Shown here: positions 28,972 through 39,235 of the stretch, in pieces
Numbering within the stretch: the first letter of the stretch is position 1
Layout: each line of letters starts with the position of its first letter
Source: Sphingomicrobium sp.
GTDB taxonomy: Bacteria; Pseudomonadota; Alphaproteobacteria; Sphingomonadales; Sphingomonadaceae
Assembly (NCBI GenBank): GCA_036563485.1
Contig: DATCMI010000001.1
Coordinates: 248,001-312,000 of the forward strand
Reading direction: 5' to 3'
Length of the DNA stretch: 64,000 nt
The notes under the pieces: model-generated
Told to the model about the DNA's origin: nothing
The model's input: the letters and a program-made list of their open reading frames with translations, nothing else
Database searches by the model: none
Translations under genes and position numbers: made by a program

Positions 28972-29691
28972 CTATTCGATCGGGCGGTTGGTGAACGGGT
29001 CGCGGATGCCCGGCACGACCTCATCGCGCAGCGCCTCGTCGCCCGCTTGGGCAAGCGCCGCCTCGGCGTCGCGCACATGCTGCTCGCGCTCGCGGCGCAG
29101 CTCTTCGATCAACGCCTCGCGGTCGCCTTCGAAGCGCGTGTCGGTCGGCGCCTGAATGCCCGCGGCCTTCGCGGCCTTGGCGACCGCCGCGTCGAGCTCG
29201 CGCTGCGTCGTCAGGCCCAGCGTCACCGGATCCTTCGGCGTAATGTTCGCCATGTTCCAGTGCGACCGGTCGCGGATCGCCGCGATGGTCGTCCGGGTCG
29301 TGCCGATCAGCTTGCTGATCTGGCCGTCGCTGACTTCCGGATGGTTCTTGATGATCCAGGCGATGCCGTCCGGCTTGTCCTGTCGCTTGCTGACCGGCGT
29401 GTAGCGCGGGCCCTTGGTGCGGCGCACAGCTTCGGGCGCCTTATGCATCTGCAGCACATAATCAGGGTCGTTCTGGCCCTTCTCGATTTCCTCGTGCGTC
29501 AGCTCGCCGGCGCGGATCGGGTCGCGGCCCGTCAGCTTCGTCGCTGCCGTATCGTCGGCGATCGCCTGGACTTCGAGGATGTGAAGGCCGCAGAATTCGG
29601 CGATCTGGTCGAAGCTGAGCGACGTATTGTCGACCAGCCAGGCGGCGGTCGCATGGGGCATCAGGGGCTGGGCGGCAGCGGCCACGGGCAC
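28972..29691 (-). CDS. trcR: DUF1013 family cell-cycle transcriptional regulator (TrcR-like)
   Basis: A 239-residue protein with MPHATAAWLVDNTSLSFDQI near the start, FCGLHILEVQAIADD, KGPRYTPVSKRQDKPDGIAW and KLIGTTRTTIAAIRDRSHWN, which together match the alphaproteobacterial DUF1013/TrcR family. Family members carry HTH-like segments and are tied to cell-cycle control in alphaproteobacteria. The start is GTG at 29691 with GGAG upstream; an ATG ten codons later is an alternative. The C-terminal 60 residues are charged and probably coiled. Confidence 0.85.
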   Translation of the reverse strand: MPVAAAAQPLMPHATAAWLVDNTSLSFDQIAEFCGLHILEVQAIADDTAATKLTGRDPIRAGELTHEEIEKGQNDPDYVLQMHKAPEAVRRTKGPRYTPVSKRQDKPDGIAWIIKNHPEVSDGQISKLIGTTRTTIAAIRDRSHWNMANITPKDPVTLGLTTQRELDAAVAKAAKAAGIQAPTDTRFEGDREALIEELRREREQHVRDAEAALAQAGDEALRDEVVPGIRDPFTNRPIE

Positions 29692-29783
29692 TTCTCCGAA
29701 CTTACAAATGAATAGGGCCGCCCCTCACGGAGCGGCCGGTCTGCCGGGCGATGTAAACCCGCGGCCCCCGCGGGGCAAGCCGG

Positions 29784-30755
29784 TTAGGAACCGGCCTCCA
29801 GAACGATCTTGCCGACATGCTCGCCGCCTTCCATCCGCTCGTGCGCGGCCGCGGCCTCGGCAAGCGGGAAGATGCTGTCGATCACCGGTTTCAGCCGCCC
29901 GCCCTGCACATAGGGCCAGACCGTCCTCGCGATCTCGTCGGCGACCATCGTCTTGAACTGCACCGAACGCGGCCGGAGAGTCGACCCGGTCAGCGTCAGC
30001 CGCCGCCGCATGATGTCGAAGATCTGCACTTCGGCGCTGGCGCCCCGCTGCACCGCGATCGATACGTGGCGCCCTTCCTCGGCGAGGCAGGCGAGGTTAC
30101 GCGGCACATAGTCGCCGCCGACCATGTCGACGACGACGTCTACCCCCCGGCGTCCGGTCACCCGGTGCACTTCGCCGACGAAATCCTGCTCGCGATAGTT
30201 GATCGCCGCCTCGGCGCCGAGCTCCAGCGCCCGCGCGCACTTCTCGTCGCTTCCGCAAGTGACAATCGTCTTGAGCCCGAACAGCTTGCCCAGCGCGATC
30301 GACATGGTGCCGATGCCGCTGGTGCCGCCATGGACCAGCGCCCAGTCGCCGTCCGCCGCGAAGCCGCGCTCGAACAAATTCACCCAGACCGTGAACAAAG
30401 TCTCCGGCATCGCCGCCGCGTCCGTCATCGGCAGGATCTCGGGCACGATCAGGCACGTGCCGGCCGGCGCGACGCAATATTCGGCATAGCCGCCGCCTGC
30501 AACCAGAGCGCAGACTTTCTGCCCCACCAGCTCGCCGTCGCCGCCCACAACCTGGCCCGCGACTTCGAGGCCGAGGATGTCCGGCGCACCGGGCGGCGGC
30601 GGGTACATGCCTTTGCGCTGAAGGATGTCGGGCCGGTTCACGCCCGCGGCGGCGACCTTGATCAGCACCTCGCCGGGGCCCGGCCGCGGCACCGGCCGCT
30701 CGACCACCGCCAGCTCGCCGTCGCCGTCCGGATGCGACGCGATCACGGCCATCAT
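29784..30755 (-). CDS. NAD(P)H-quinone oxidoreductase, PIG3-like zinc-free MDR family
   Basis: A 323-residue medium-chain reductase. It begins MMAVIASHPDGDGELAVVERP, has AAAGVNRPDILQRKGMYPPP (PIG3 signature), LGLEVAGQV near 70 and the NADPH-binding VHGGTSGIGTMSIALGK near 145. There is no structural zinc cysteine cluster. The start is one of two tandem ATG codons (30755 or 30752), 73 bases from a divergent small gene. It probably reduces quinones by one electron using NADPH. Confidence 0.9.
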   Translation of the reverse strand: MMAVIASHPDGDGELAVVERPVPRPGPGEVLIKVAAAGVNRPDILQRKGMYPPPPGAPDILGLEVAGQVVGGDGELVGQKVCALVAGGGYAEYCVAPAGTCLIVPEILPMTDAAAMPETLFTVWVNLFERGFAADGDWALVHGGTSGIGTMSIALGKLFGLKTIVTCGSDEKCARALELGAEAAINYREQDFVGEVHRVTGRRGVDVVVDMVGGDYVPRNLACLAEEGRHVSIAVQRGASAEVQIFDIMRRRLTLTGSTLRPRSVQFKTMVADEIARTVWPYVQGGRLKPVIDSIFPLAEAAAAHERMEGGEHVGKIVLEAGS

Positions 30756-30828
30756 TGACGAAGGAATGGAGCTGCTCACCTGCCCGAGCTTATTGACTTG
30801 GCCCCGCCCACGGTCAACGAATTCGTCC

Positions 30829-31029
30829 ATGGACATCGACGACCTGTTCCCCAGCAAGCCCGACGATCCGCTGACCGCGCTCGGCAAGCAGGACCTCGAC
30901 CCCTTCTCGATCGACGAACTTCACGCCCGCGTCGAGGCGCTAAAGGCGGAAATCGCCCGTACCGAAGCCCACATGGACCGCGCCACCAAGCACCGTTCGG
31001 CGGCCGAAGAGCTGTTCAAGAAGTCGTAA
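30829..31029 (+). CDS. DUF1192 domain small protein
   Basis: A 66-residue protein, MDIDDLFPSKPDDPLTALGK at the start, then LDPFSIDELHARVEALKAEI and a charged helix. The spacing of the DLDPFSxxEL motif matches DUF1192, a small alphaproteobacterial family of unknown function with a predicted coiled coil. It is divergent from the quinone oxidoreductase gene, 73 bases between starts. Confidence 0.82.
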   Translation: MDIDDLFPSKPDDPLTALGKQDLDPFSIDELHARVEALKAEIARTEAHMDRATKHRSAAEELFKKS

Positions 31030-31030
31030 G

Positions 31031-31106
31031 CGTCACTGCGAGCGCAGCGAAGCAATCCAGCCGGCACCTGGATTTGCCGCGGCCGCACCGCGGCCTCGCA
31101 ATGACG
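31031..31106. repeat. Palindromic intergenic repeat (REP-like)
   Basis: The outer arms CGTCACTGCGAG (31031) and CTCGCAATGACG (31095) pair with one mismatch. Inside are GCGAAGCAATCCAG and, offset, CTGGATTTGC, then a GC hairpin CCGCGGCC/GGCCGCGG-like core. This pattern (CGTCATTGCGAGCG...GAAGCAATCCAG) is a known type of dispersed intergenic palindrome in alphaproteobacteria. It lies just after the DUF1192 gene and could act as a transcript end or mRNA stabiliser. Confidence 0.7.
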
Positions 31107-31258
31107 GTGGGCGACCGCCTCATTCAGCCCCCGCACAGCCGCGATCCGATATTTGGGGATAAGCGCGGCACCCGCCCTTGATTGCGGCGTTCCGGCATAT
31201 GACATTGATTTGAAAGCCCGTGGGGCTCCCTTCCCTCGGGCATGGAGTACCAGCCTAC

Positions 31259-33601
<2,343 letters not shown>

Positions 33602-33619
33602 GGCGCCGATTACCTAACG

Positions 33620-33652
33620 AAGGGCGGGAGGCGACTCCCGCCCTTTTCCTTT
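33620..33652 (+). terminator. Rho-independent terminator of clpA
   Basis: An 11-base perfect stem (AAGGGCGGGAG with CTCCCGCCCTT) with a GCGA tetraloop, followed by TTCCTTT, lies 19 bases after the clpA stop. Confidence 0.85.
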
Positions 33653-33734
33653 GCGCCGGCAGCTTGCGCCTTGGCCTTTCCCGAGGCACGTGGCCCGATA
33701 ATCCGAACCGCACTCCCGAAGCCATGGAGACGAT

Positions 33735-34352
33735 GTGACTCTCGACGAGCTGGGCCAGAAGCATGGCACCGACAAAGCCTCTCACGCCCACAATCACCTT
33801 GAGGCCTATGACGCGCTGCTCACGCCGTACCGCGACAGGTCACCGCTGACGCTGATCGAGATCGGCGTGCGCGACGGCGCGTCGGTGCGCATGTAGCAGG
33901 ACTATTTCCCCTCCGCCCAGATCGTCGGCGTCGACATCGTCGAAAGCTGCCGCGATCATGCGGACCCGCGCATCACCATCGAGATCGGCGACGGATCGGA
34001 TGCCGGCTTCCTTGACGACCTTGCGTCCACATATCCGCCAGACATCGTCTTCGACGACGGCTCCCACCTCTGGAGCGACCAGATCGACACCTTCCGCCGC
34101 TTGTTCCCGCGCATCAGTGCAGGCGGGCTGTTCGTTTGCGAGGACCTCCACACGTCGCGGTCAAAATGGGTGGCGAAATACGGCCGCGCCTACACCGACG
34201 CCGCCGCTGGCTACTTCGGCCGCCTTGCCGCGGAAGTTGCGGCCGAGGGCCATGTCTACGGCACCATGTTCGACCAGGAAGTGAAGGACATCCAGCGCGA
34301 CATCGAATGGGTCCGCTTCGGCCGCGGGTTCGTCGCCATCAAGAAGAAGTAA
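33735..34352 (+). pseudogene. Class I SAM-dependent methyltransferase interrupted by an in-frame TAG
   Basis: The reading frame from GTG 33735 gives MTLDELGQKHGTDKASHAH, then LTLIEIGVRDGASVRM, a TAG stop at 33894-33896, and continues QDYFPSAQIVGVDIVES, DIVFDDGSHLWSDQID and ISAGGLFVCEDLHTS to a stop at 34352. The part after the stop is clearly the same family, with the SAM-binding (IEIGVRDG) and acidic (VGVDIV) motifs on either side. Related proteins have Trp at the interrupted site (RMWQDYFP), so a single TGG to TAG change explains it. GGAGA at 33726 would be the ribosome site. It may be a recent pseudogene or a sequence error. Similar enzymes modify sugars or macrolides. Confidence 0.8.
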
Positions 34353-34381
34353 TCGCAGCCGATCCGCGCGCGGGGACCTTC

Positions 34382-34861
34382 TTAGTCGTCGGCCCCGTCG
34401 AGCCGGATCGTCCCCTTCGCGCCGCCGCCCTCGCCTGGCCCGACCTTGATAGTGAACTTGTCGCCGTCCTTGGACGTGCCCGTGATCGTGTCGCCGGTGA
34501 CTGCCGCCTCGACCTTCCTCTCCCGGAACTCGTCCGCGAAATAAGCGCGCACCTTTTCCGGCGCGTTCGGGTCCTTGAACCCGATGTTCACTATCGACCG
34601 GCCGCCCGTCGCCTCGACATGGAAGCTGTTGACCGATGCGCTCGGGGGCATCTTCACCCCGTCGATATCGATGTCGCTGCTGCTCAACGCGCCTTCCGGC
34701 AGCTTCACCTGCCCCTTTGCGACCGGCAGGTCGAAGGACACATTGCCTTCCGCATCGCCGCTGATCGTGACATTGTCGTCGCCCTTGGCCCCATCGTGCT
34801 TCGCCTGGACGTTGCAGCCCGCGAGCAGCAGCGGGAAGAGGATGAGTGCCGATCGATTCAC
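34382..34861 (-). CDS. Hypothetical lipoprotein
   Basis: A 159-residue protein with a lipoprotein signal, VNRSALILFPLLLAGC, from a GTG start at 34861 that has AGGAGG eight bases upstream. The mature part is rich in Gly, Asp and Lys, with repeated beta-type stretches (NVTISGDAEGNVSFDLP and TGDTITGTSKDGDKFTIK), and an ending TIRLDGADD. No family is recognised; the pattern is that of a small beta-structured envelope protein. Confidence 0.7.
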   Translation of the reverse strand: MNRSALILFPLLLAGCNVQAKHDGAKGDDNVTISGDAEGNVSFDLPVAKGQVKLPEGALSSSDIDIDGVKMPPSASVNSFHVEATGGRSIVNIGFKDPNAPEKVRAYFADEFRERKVEAAVTGDTITGTSKDGDKFTIKVGPGEGGGAKGTIRLDGADD

Positions 34862-34992
34862 ATGAGCCTCCTGTGTGTTGCAAAAACAATACAGCACAGA
34901 TGCAGGCCGTCAACGTCCCCGCCGCACGCGCGTCTTCTCGCCAGGCTGCTTGCCTGCTAGTTCGTGGGTAGAGCTCAATCGGGGGAGTGAGC

Positions 34993-36216
34993 ATGGCCAC
35001 CATCGCAGTTCCCGTCACCGGCCCGCTCGTCGAACCGCAAGCCGGCGGCGGCCTGACCCGGGCCGGCCAGGCGCGCATCGACACGATCGACATGCTGCGG
35101 GGCCTGGTGATCGCCATCATGGTTCTCGACCATGTCCGCGACTTCTTCCACGCCAGCGTCAACAGCTTCGACCCAACAGATGCGGCGCGCAGCTGGCCCC
35201 TGCTCTACCTGACGCGCTGGATCACCCATCTGTGCGCGCCGACCTTCGTGCTTCTGTCCGGCGTGTCCATTTACCTGCAAAAGGCCAACGGCAAGACAGG
35301 CGCCGACCTCAGCCGCTTCCTCGTTTCCCGCGGCCTTTGGCTGGTGTTGCTGGAATGCACGATCATCATGTTCGCCTGGAACTTCGGGAAGCCCTTCTGG
35401 CTGCTTCAGGTGATCTGGGCGATCGGCTGGGGGATGGTCGGCATGGCTGTGCTTGCCCATCTTCCACACCGCGCCGTCCTCGCAATCGGCGTCGCCATCA
35501 TCGCCTTGTCGCCCTTCGTCTTGCCGCCGTTCGCGCCGGCCGCGAGCGCTTCCGAGATCCTCCGCCAGCTGCTGTTCGGCACTGCTCCAGTCGCGGGCGC
35601 GCCAATCTTCATCGCTTATGCGATCGTCCCCTGGTTTGGCGTCATGGCGATCGGCTTCGGCCTTGGACCTTTGTTCGCGGCCCCGCGGCAACGCCAGTTG
35701 CGCACACTGCTTCCGCTGGCGCTCGGCTTGATCGCGCTGTTCGCATTGCTTCGCGGGCTCAACGGCTACGGCAATCCGGTGCCGTGGCGCGCGTTCGGCG
35801 ATCCGGTGCGCACGGCGATGAGCTTTTTCGACGTGTTCAAATATCCGCCGAGCCCCGACTTCGTCGCCATCACCATCGGTTTTTCGCTGCTGCTGTTCCT
35901 GGCCATCGCCCACCTGCGCGGTGCCCCTGCCCGCGTTCTCGGCGACTTCGGTCGAACGCCGCTCTTCACCTACATCGCCCACCTCTACATCGCCCGCATC
36001 CTGATGCTGGCGGCGGCAATCGCAATCGGCCGGCCGGAGGCCGCGCTCAACCTCTTCACCCAGGTGTTCGGCGGCAATGCCCCGCAGGACTGGGGCTGGT
36101 CGCTAGGCGTGGTCTATGGCGTCTGGGCACTGGTCATCGCCATTCTCATCCCGCTCTCCCGCTGGTTCGCCCAGCTGAAGCGCAGGCGGCGCGATTGGTG
36201 GATGTCCTACCTCTGA
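34993..36216 (+). CDS. DUF1624 / heparan-alpha-glucosaminide acetyltransferase-like membrane protein
   Basis: A 407-residue polytopic protein with about ten hydrophobic segments. RIDTIDMLRGLVIAIMVLDHVRDFF near the start carries the family's D-x-x-R-G and D-H-x-R-D motif, and a second region reads LFTYIAHLYIARILM. The family shares its core with acyltransferases that move acetyl groups across a membrane. I chose ATG 34993 with GGGGGAG upstream; a GTG at 34987 is equally possible. Substrate unknown. Confidence 0.78.
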   Translation: MATIAVPVTGPLVEPQAGGGLTRAGQARIDTIDMLRGLVIAIMVLDHVRDFFHASVNSFDPTDAARSWPLLYLTRWITHLCAPTFVLLSGVSIYLQKANGKTGADLSRFLVSRGLWLVLLECTIIMFAWNFGKPFWLLQVIWAIGWGMVGMAVLAHLPHRAVLAIGVAIIALSPFVLPPFAPAASASEILRQLLFGTAPVAGAPIFIAYAIVPWFGVMAIGFGLGPLFAAPRQRQLRTLLPLALGLIALFALLRGLNGYGNPVPWRAFGDPVRTAMSFFDVFKYPPSPDFVAITIGFSLLLFLAIAHLRGAPARVLGDFGRTPLFTYIAHLYIARILMLAAAIAIGRPEAALNLFTQVFGGNAPQDWGWSLGVVYGVWALVIAILIPLSRWFAQLKRRRRDWWMSYL

Positions 36217-36300
36217 CCTAGACCGGCCCCGCGAAACTTTTTGCCGCCTCGGCGCGTCTCGCGCATGTGGGTGCGTATCGTTTCGGGGAGACTATCGATC

Positions 36301-37992
36301 GTGAAGACTAGCCGCTGGCTCATTGCGGGCGCGTTCGCCCTCACCACCGTTCCTGCCGCCGCCCAGACCTTCAGCCCGGCCCGGCTCTCGCAACATGTGA
36401 AGACGCTTGGCTCCGACGCGTTCGAAGGCCGTGCGCCCAACACGCGCGCCGAAACCAAGACCGTCGACTATATCGTGCGCAACTTCCGCGCCGCTGGCCT
36501 GCAGCCCGGCGGAGACCTAGAGAACGGCAAGCGCAGCTGGACCCAGAAAGTGCCGCTGCTGCAATCGCAATGGACTGCAACGCCGCAGCTTTCGATGAAC
36601 GTCGCCGGCCAGCCGCTCGCCCTCACCCAAGGCGAGGAGATGGTCGTCCGCTCGCCGATGAACGGCACCAAAGCGATCGACCTCGCCAATGCGCCGCTCG
36701 TCTTCGCCGGCTATGGCGTCAAGGCGCAGGAGCGCGGCTGGGACGACTTCAAGGGCCAGGACCTCAAGGGCAAGATCCTCGTCGTCCTCGTCAACGATCC
36801 CGACTTCGAAGGCGGCGAAGGCGACTTCGGCGGCAAGGCCATGACCTATTACGGCCGCTGGACCTACAAATATGAGGAAGGCGCGCGCCAGGGCGCCGCC
36901 GGCGTGCTTGTCATCCACGAAACCGAGCCCGCCTCCTACGGCTGGAACACGGTCAAGAATTCCAACACCAACACCATGTTCGACATCGTCCGCGACAATC
37001 CGGCGGCCGATCATCCGCTGGTCGAAGGATGGATCCAGCGCGACATCGCCCACCGGCTGTTCGCCGCTTCGGGCCTCAACTTCGACGCGATGAAGGCGGC
37101 GGCGCGGCGCAAGGACTTCCGCCCGGTGCCGCTCAAGGCCGCGCTCAACGTCCGCGGCAATGCGTCGGCCGAAGTCATCACCTCGCACAATGTCGTCGGG
37201 CTTCTGCCTGGCAAGAAATATCCCGACGAGACGATCATCTATTCGGGCCACTGGGACCATCTCGGCATCGGCAAGCCGGATGCGAACGGCGACGCCATCT
37301 ATAATGGCGCACTCGATAATTCGACCGGCATCGCCCACCTGATCGAGCAGGCTCGCGCCTTCGCGCGCGCGCCGCGTCCCGACCGCTCGATCGTCTTCCT
37401 CGCCGTCACCGCGGAGGAGAAGGGCCTGCTCGGCACCAAATATTATGCCAGCAACCCGCTCTATCCGCTCGGCAAGACCGTCGCCGTGCTCAACACCGAC
37501 TCCATGGGCGTGTTCGGCCCGGCGCGCGACTTCAGCATCTCCGGCACCGCGCGCCTCGGCCTGCTCGACGTGCTGGTCGAAGAGGGCAAGCGTCTCGGCA
37601 AAACCTTCACGCCCGACGCCCACCCCGAAACCGGCGGCTTCTACCGCTCCGACCATTTCGCCATGGCGCAGGCCGGCGTTCCCGCCGTCTCCTACGAATC
37701 CGGCTCCGACCTTGTGAACGGCGGCAGGGCTCGCAGCGAGCAGATCGGCCGCGACTATGTCGAGAAGCGCTACCACCAGCCCGACGACGAATGGGAGCCG
37801 AGCTGGGACTTCCGCGGCATCGCCGCCGATGCGCTGCTGCTGCACCGGGTCGGCATGCGGCTCGCCAATTCGCGCGAATGGCCGAACTGGTCCGAGGACA
37901 GCGAATTCCGCGCCACCCGCGACGCCACTGCCGCCGAGCGCAGCGGCGACGCGCCGCCCGCCCCTGCGCCGCAAAAGGGCGAACGCGGTTGA
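36301..37992 (+). CDS. M28 family metallopeptidase, secreted
   Basis: A 563-residue zinc aminopeptidase-like protein. The signal peptide is VKTSRWLIAGAFALTTVPAAAQ from a GTG start at 36301 with GGGGAGA upstream. Zinc-site motifs are SGHWDHLGIG near 314, GALDNSTGIAHL near 337, TAEEKGLLG near 370 (catalytic Glu), NTDSMGVFG near 398 and YRSDHFAMAQAGVP near 448. A PA-like domain (VFAGYGVKAQERGWDDF) sits before the catalytic part. The last 25 residues are Ala/Pro-rich. It probably trims peptides in the periplasm. Confidence 0.9.
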   Translation: MKTSRWLIAGAFALTTVPAAAQTFSPARLSQHVKTLGSDAFEGRAPNTRAETKTVDYIVRNFRAAGLQPGGDLENGKRSWTQKVPLLQSQWTATPQLSMNVAGQPLALTQGEEMVVRSPMNGTKAIDLANAPLVFAGYGVKAQERGWDDFKGQDLKGKILVVLVNDPDFEGGEGDFGGKAMTYYGRWTYKYEEGARQGAAGVLVIHETEPASYGWNTVKNSNTNTMFDIVRDNPAADHPLVEGWIQRDIAHRLFAASGLNFDAMKAAARRKDFRPVPLKAALNVRGNASAEVITSHNVVGLLPGKKYPDETIIYSGHWDHLGIGKPDANGDAIYNGALDNSTGIAHLIEQARAFARAPRPDRSIVFLAVTAEEKGLLGTKYYASNPLYPLGKTVAVLNTDSMGVFGPARDFSISGTARLGLLDVLVEEGKRLGKTFTPDAHPETGGFYRSDHFAMAQAGVPAVSYESGSDLVNGGRARSEQIGRDYVEKRYHQPDDEWEPSWDFRGIAADALLLHRVGMRLANSREWPNWSEDSEFRATRDATAAERSGDAPPAPAPQKGERG

Positions 37993-38501
37993 GCGAAACG
38001 CTCCAGCCGGCGCTCCCCGACGCGCTGGACGAGCAAGCCGAGCGGCTGATGCGCCGCGTCTGCGAAAGGGAGCTGAAGGTCGCCACCGCTGAAAGCTGCA
38101 CGGGCGGGATGCTCGCCGCGCTACTGACGGACATCGAAGGCGCAGGGCACGGCTTCGACCGCGGCTTCGTCACCTATGAAAAGGAGGCGAAGACCAACCT
38201 CCTGGGCATCTCTCCCGCACTCGTCGAGCAAAACGACGCGGTTTCCGAAGCTGTCGCCAGGGCCATGGCCGAAGGGGCGCTGTCGCGCTCCCAAGCCGAC
38301 CTCGCCTTCGGCGTCACCGGCTTTGCGGGCCCCGCCGGCGAAGGCAGCGAGGAAGGCCTCGTCCACATGGCGCTCGCCCGCCGCAACGGCGCCACCATGC
38401 ACCGCGTCGGCCACTTCGGCGCGATCGGCCGTGGCCCGGTGCGGGTGAAAAGCCTCGAGGTCATGCTCGACATGCTTGAGAAGGCGCTCGAGGAAGAGTA
38501 G
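37989..38501 (+). CDS. CinA family protein (nicotinamide-nucleotide amidohydrolase type)
   Basis: A 170-residue stand-alone CinA C-terminal domain: VATAESCTGGMLAALLTD near residue 35, VTYEKEAKTNLLGIS, GVTGFAGPAGEGSEEGLVHMA. Enzymes of this kind deamidate nicotinamide mononucleotide (PncC-like). The TTG at 37989 overlaps the stop of the peptidase gene, giving translational coupling; an ATG 20 codons later (38049) is an alternative that still keeps the domain. Confidence 0.85.
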   Translation: MSETLQPALPDALDEQAERLMRRVCERELKVATAESCTGGMLAALLTDIEGAGHGFDRGFVTYEKEAKTNLLGISPALVEQNDAVSEAVARAMAEGALSRSQADLAFGVTGFAGPAGEGSEEGLVHMALARRNGATMHRVGHFGAIGRGPVRVKSLEVMLDMLEKALEEE

Positions 38502-38544
38502 TTCCCCCTTTGTTCCAGCGGAGTCGCAACGGAGGGAGAGCGCC

Positions 38545-39162
38545 ATGTCCGACCTGATTTTCTACACCAACCCGCAGTCGCGCGGTCAGACTATCCGCTG
38601 GATGCTCGAGGAGGTCGGCGCCCCCTACGAGACGCGGATCCTGGATTACGGCACGACCATGAAAAGCGACGAATATCTGGCGATCAACCCGATGGGGAAG
38701 GTTCCGGCCATCGTCCACAACGGCAAGGTGGTCACCGAGGTCGCGGCGATCTGCTGCTACCTCGCAGACGCCTTTCCGGAAGCAAACCTCGCACCACCGG
38801 CGACACAACGTGCGGATTATTACCGCTGGATCTTCTTCTGCTCTGGCCCGGTCGAGGCAGCCTTCACCAACAAGGCGCAGGGCTGGGACGCACCCGACCG
38901 CCAGGCGATGCTCGGCTACGGCAATTACGATCTAACCATGGCCACGCTGGAGAAGGCGATCGGCGGGAAGCCGTACATCGCCGCCGACCATTTCACCGCC
39001 GCCGATCTGTTCGTCGGGGCGATGATCAACTTCATGCTGACCTTCAAGCTGCTCGAGCCGAAACCGGTATTCAGCGACTATGCGCAGCGGATGACCGAGC
39101 GCGACGCCTACCGCCGCGCGCAGCAGATCGACGCCGACCTCATCAAGGCCGCAAGTCAGTAA
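38545..39162 (+). CDS. Glutathione S-transferase family protein
   Basis: A 205-residue protein: thioredoxin-like domain with LIFYTNPQSRGQTIRWMLEE near the start, NPMGKVPAIVHNG and VTEVAAICCYLAD, then a helical domain with HFTAADLFVGAM. The residue after Asn-Pro-Gln-Ser in the first motif would be the glutathione-activating serine. The ATG at 38545 has GGAGGGAG upstream. It follows the cinA-like gene by 43 bases. Confidence 0.88.
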   Translation: MSDLIFYTNPQSRGQTIRWMLEEVGAPYETRILDYGTTMKSDEYLAINPMGKVPAIVHNGKVVTEVAAICCYLADAFPEANLAPPATQRADYYRWIFFCSGPVEAAFTNKAQGWDAPDRQAMLGYGNYDLTMATLEKAIGGKPYIAADHFTAADLFVGAMINFMLTFKLLEPKPVFSDYAQRMTERDAYRRAQQIDADLIKAASQ

Positions 39163-39235
39163 CACGCCTCCATGTGGCGCTGCTCGCAAACTCTTCCCGC
39201 TTGTGATTGGCGGGCAAGGGTTCCACACACCGCCG

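Noticed and set aside
29716-29737. GGCCGC/GCGGCC inverted repeat near the quinone reductase as a terminator
   Set aside because: No T tract follows the stem on either strand, so it is too weak to call.
33894-33896. The TAG in the methyltransferase as a recoded (pyrrolysine) codon
   Set aside because: No pyl genes are known in this group and relatives have a plain Trp codon there.
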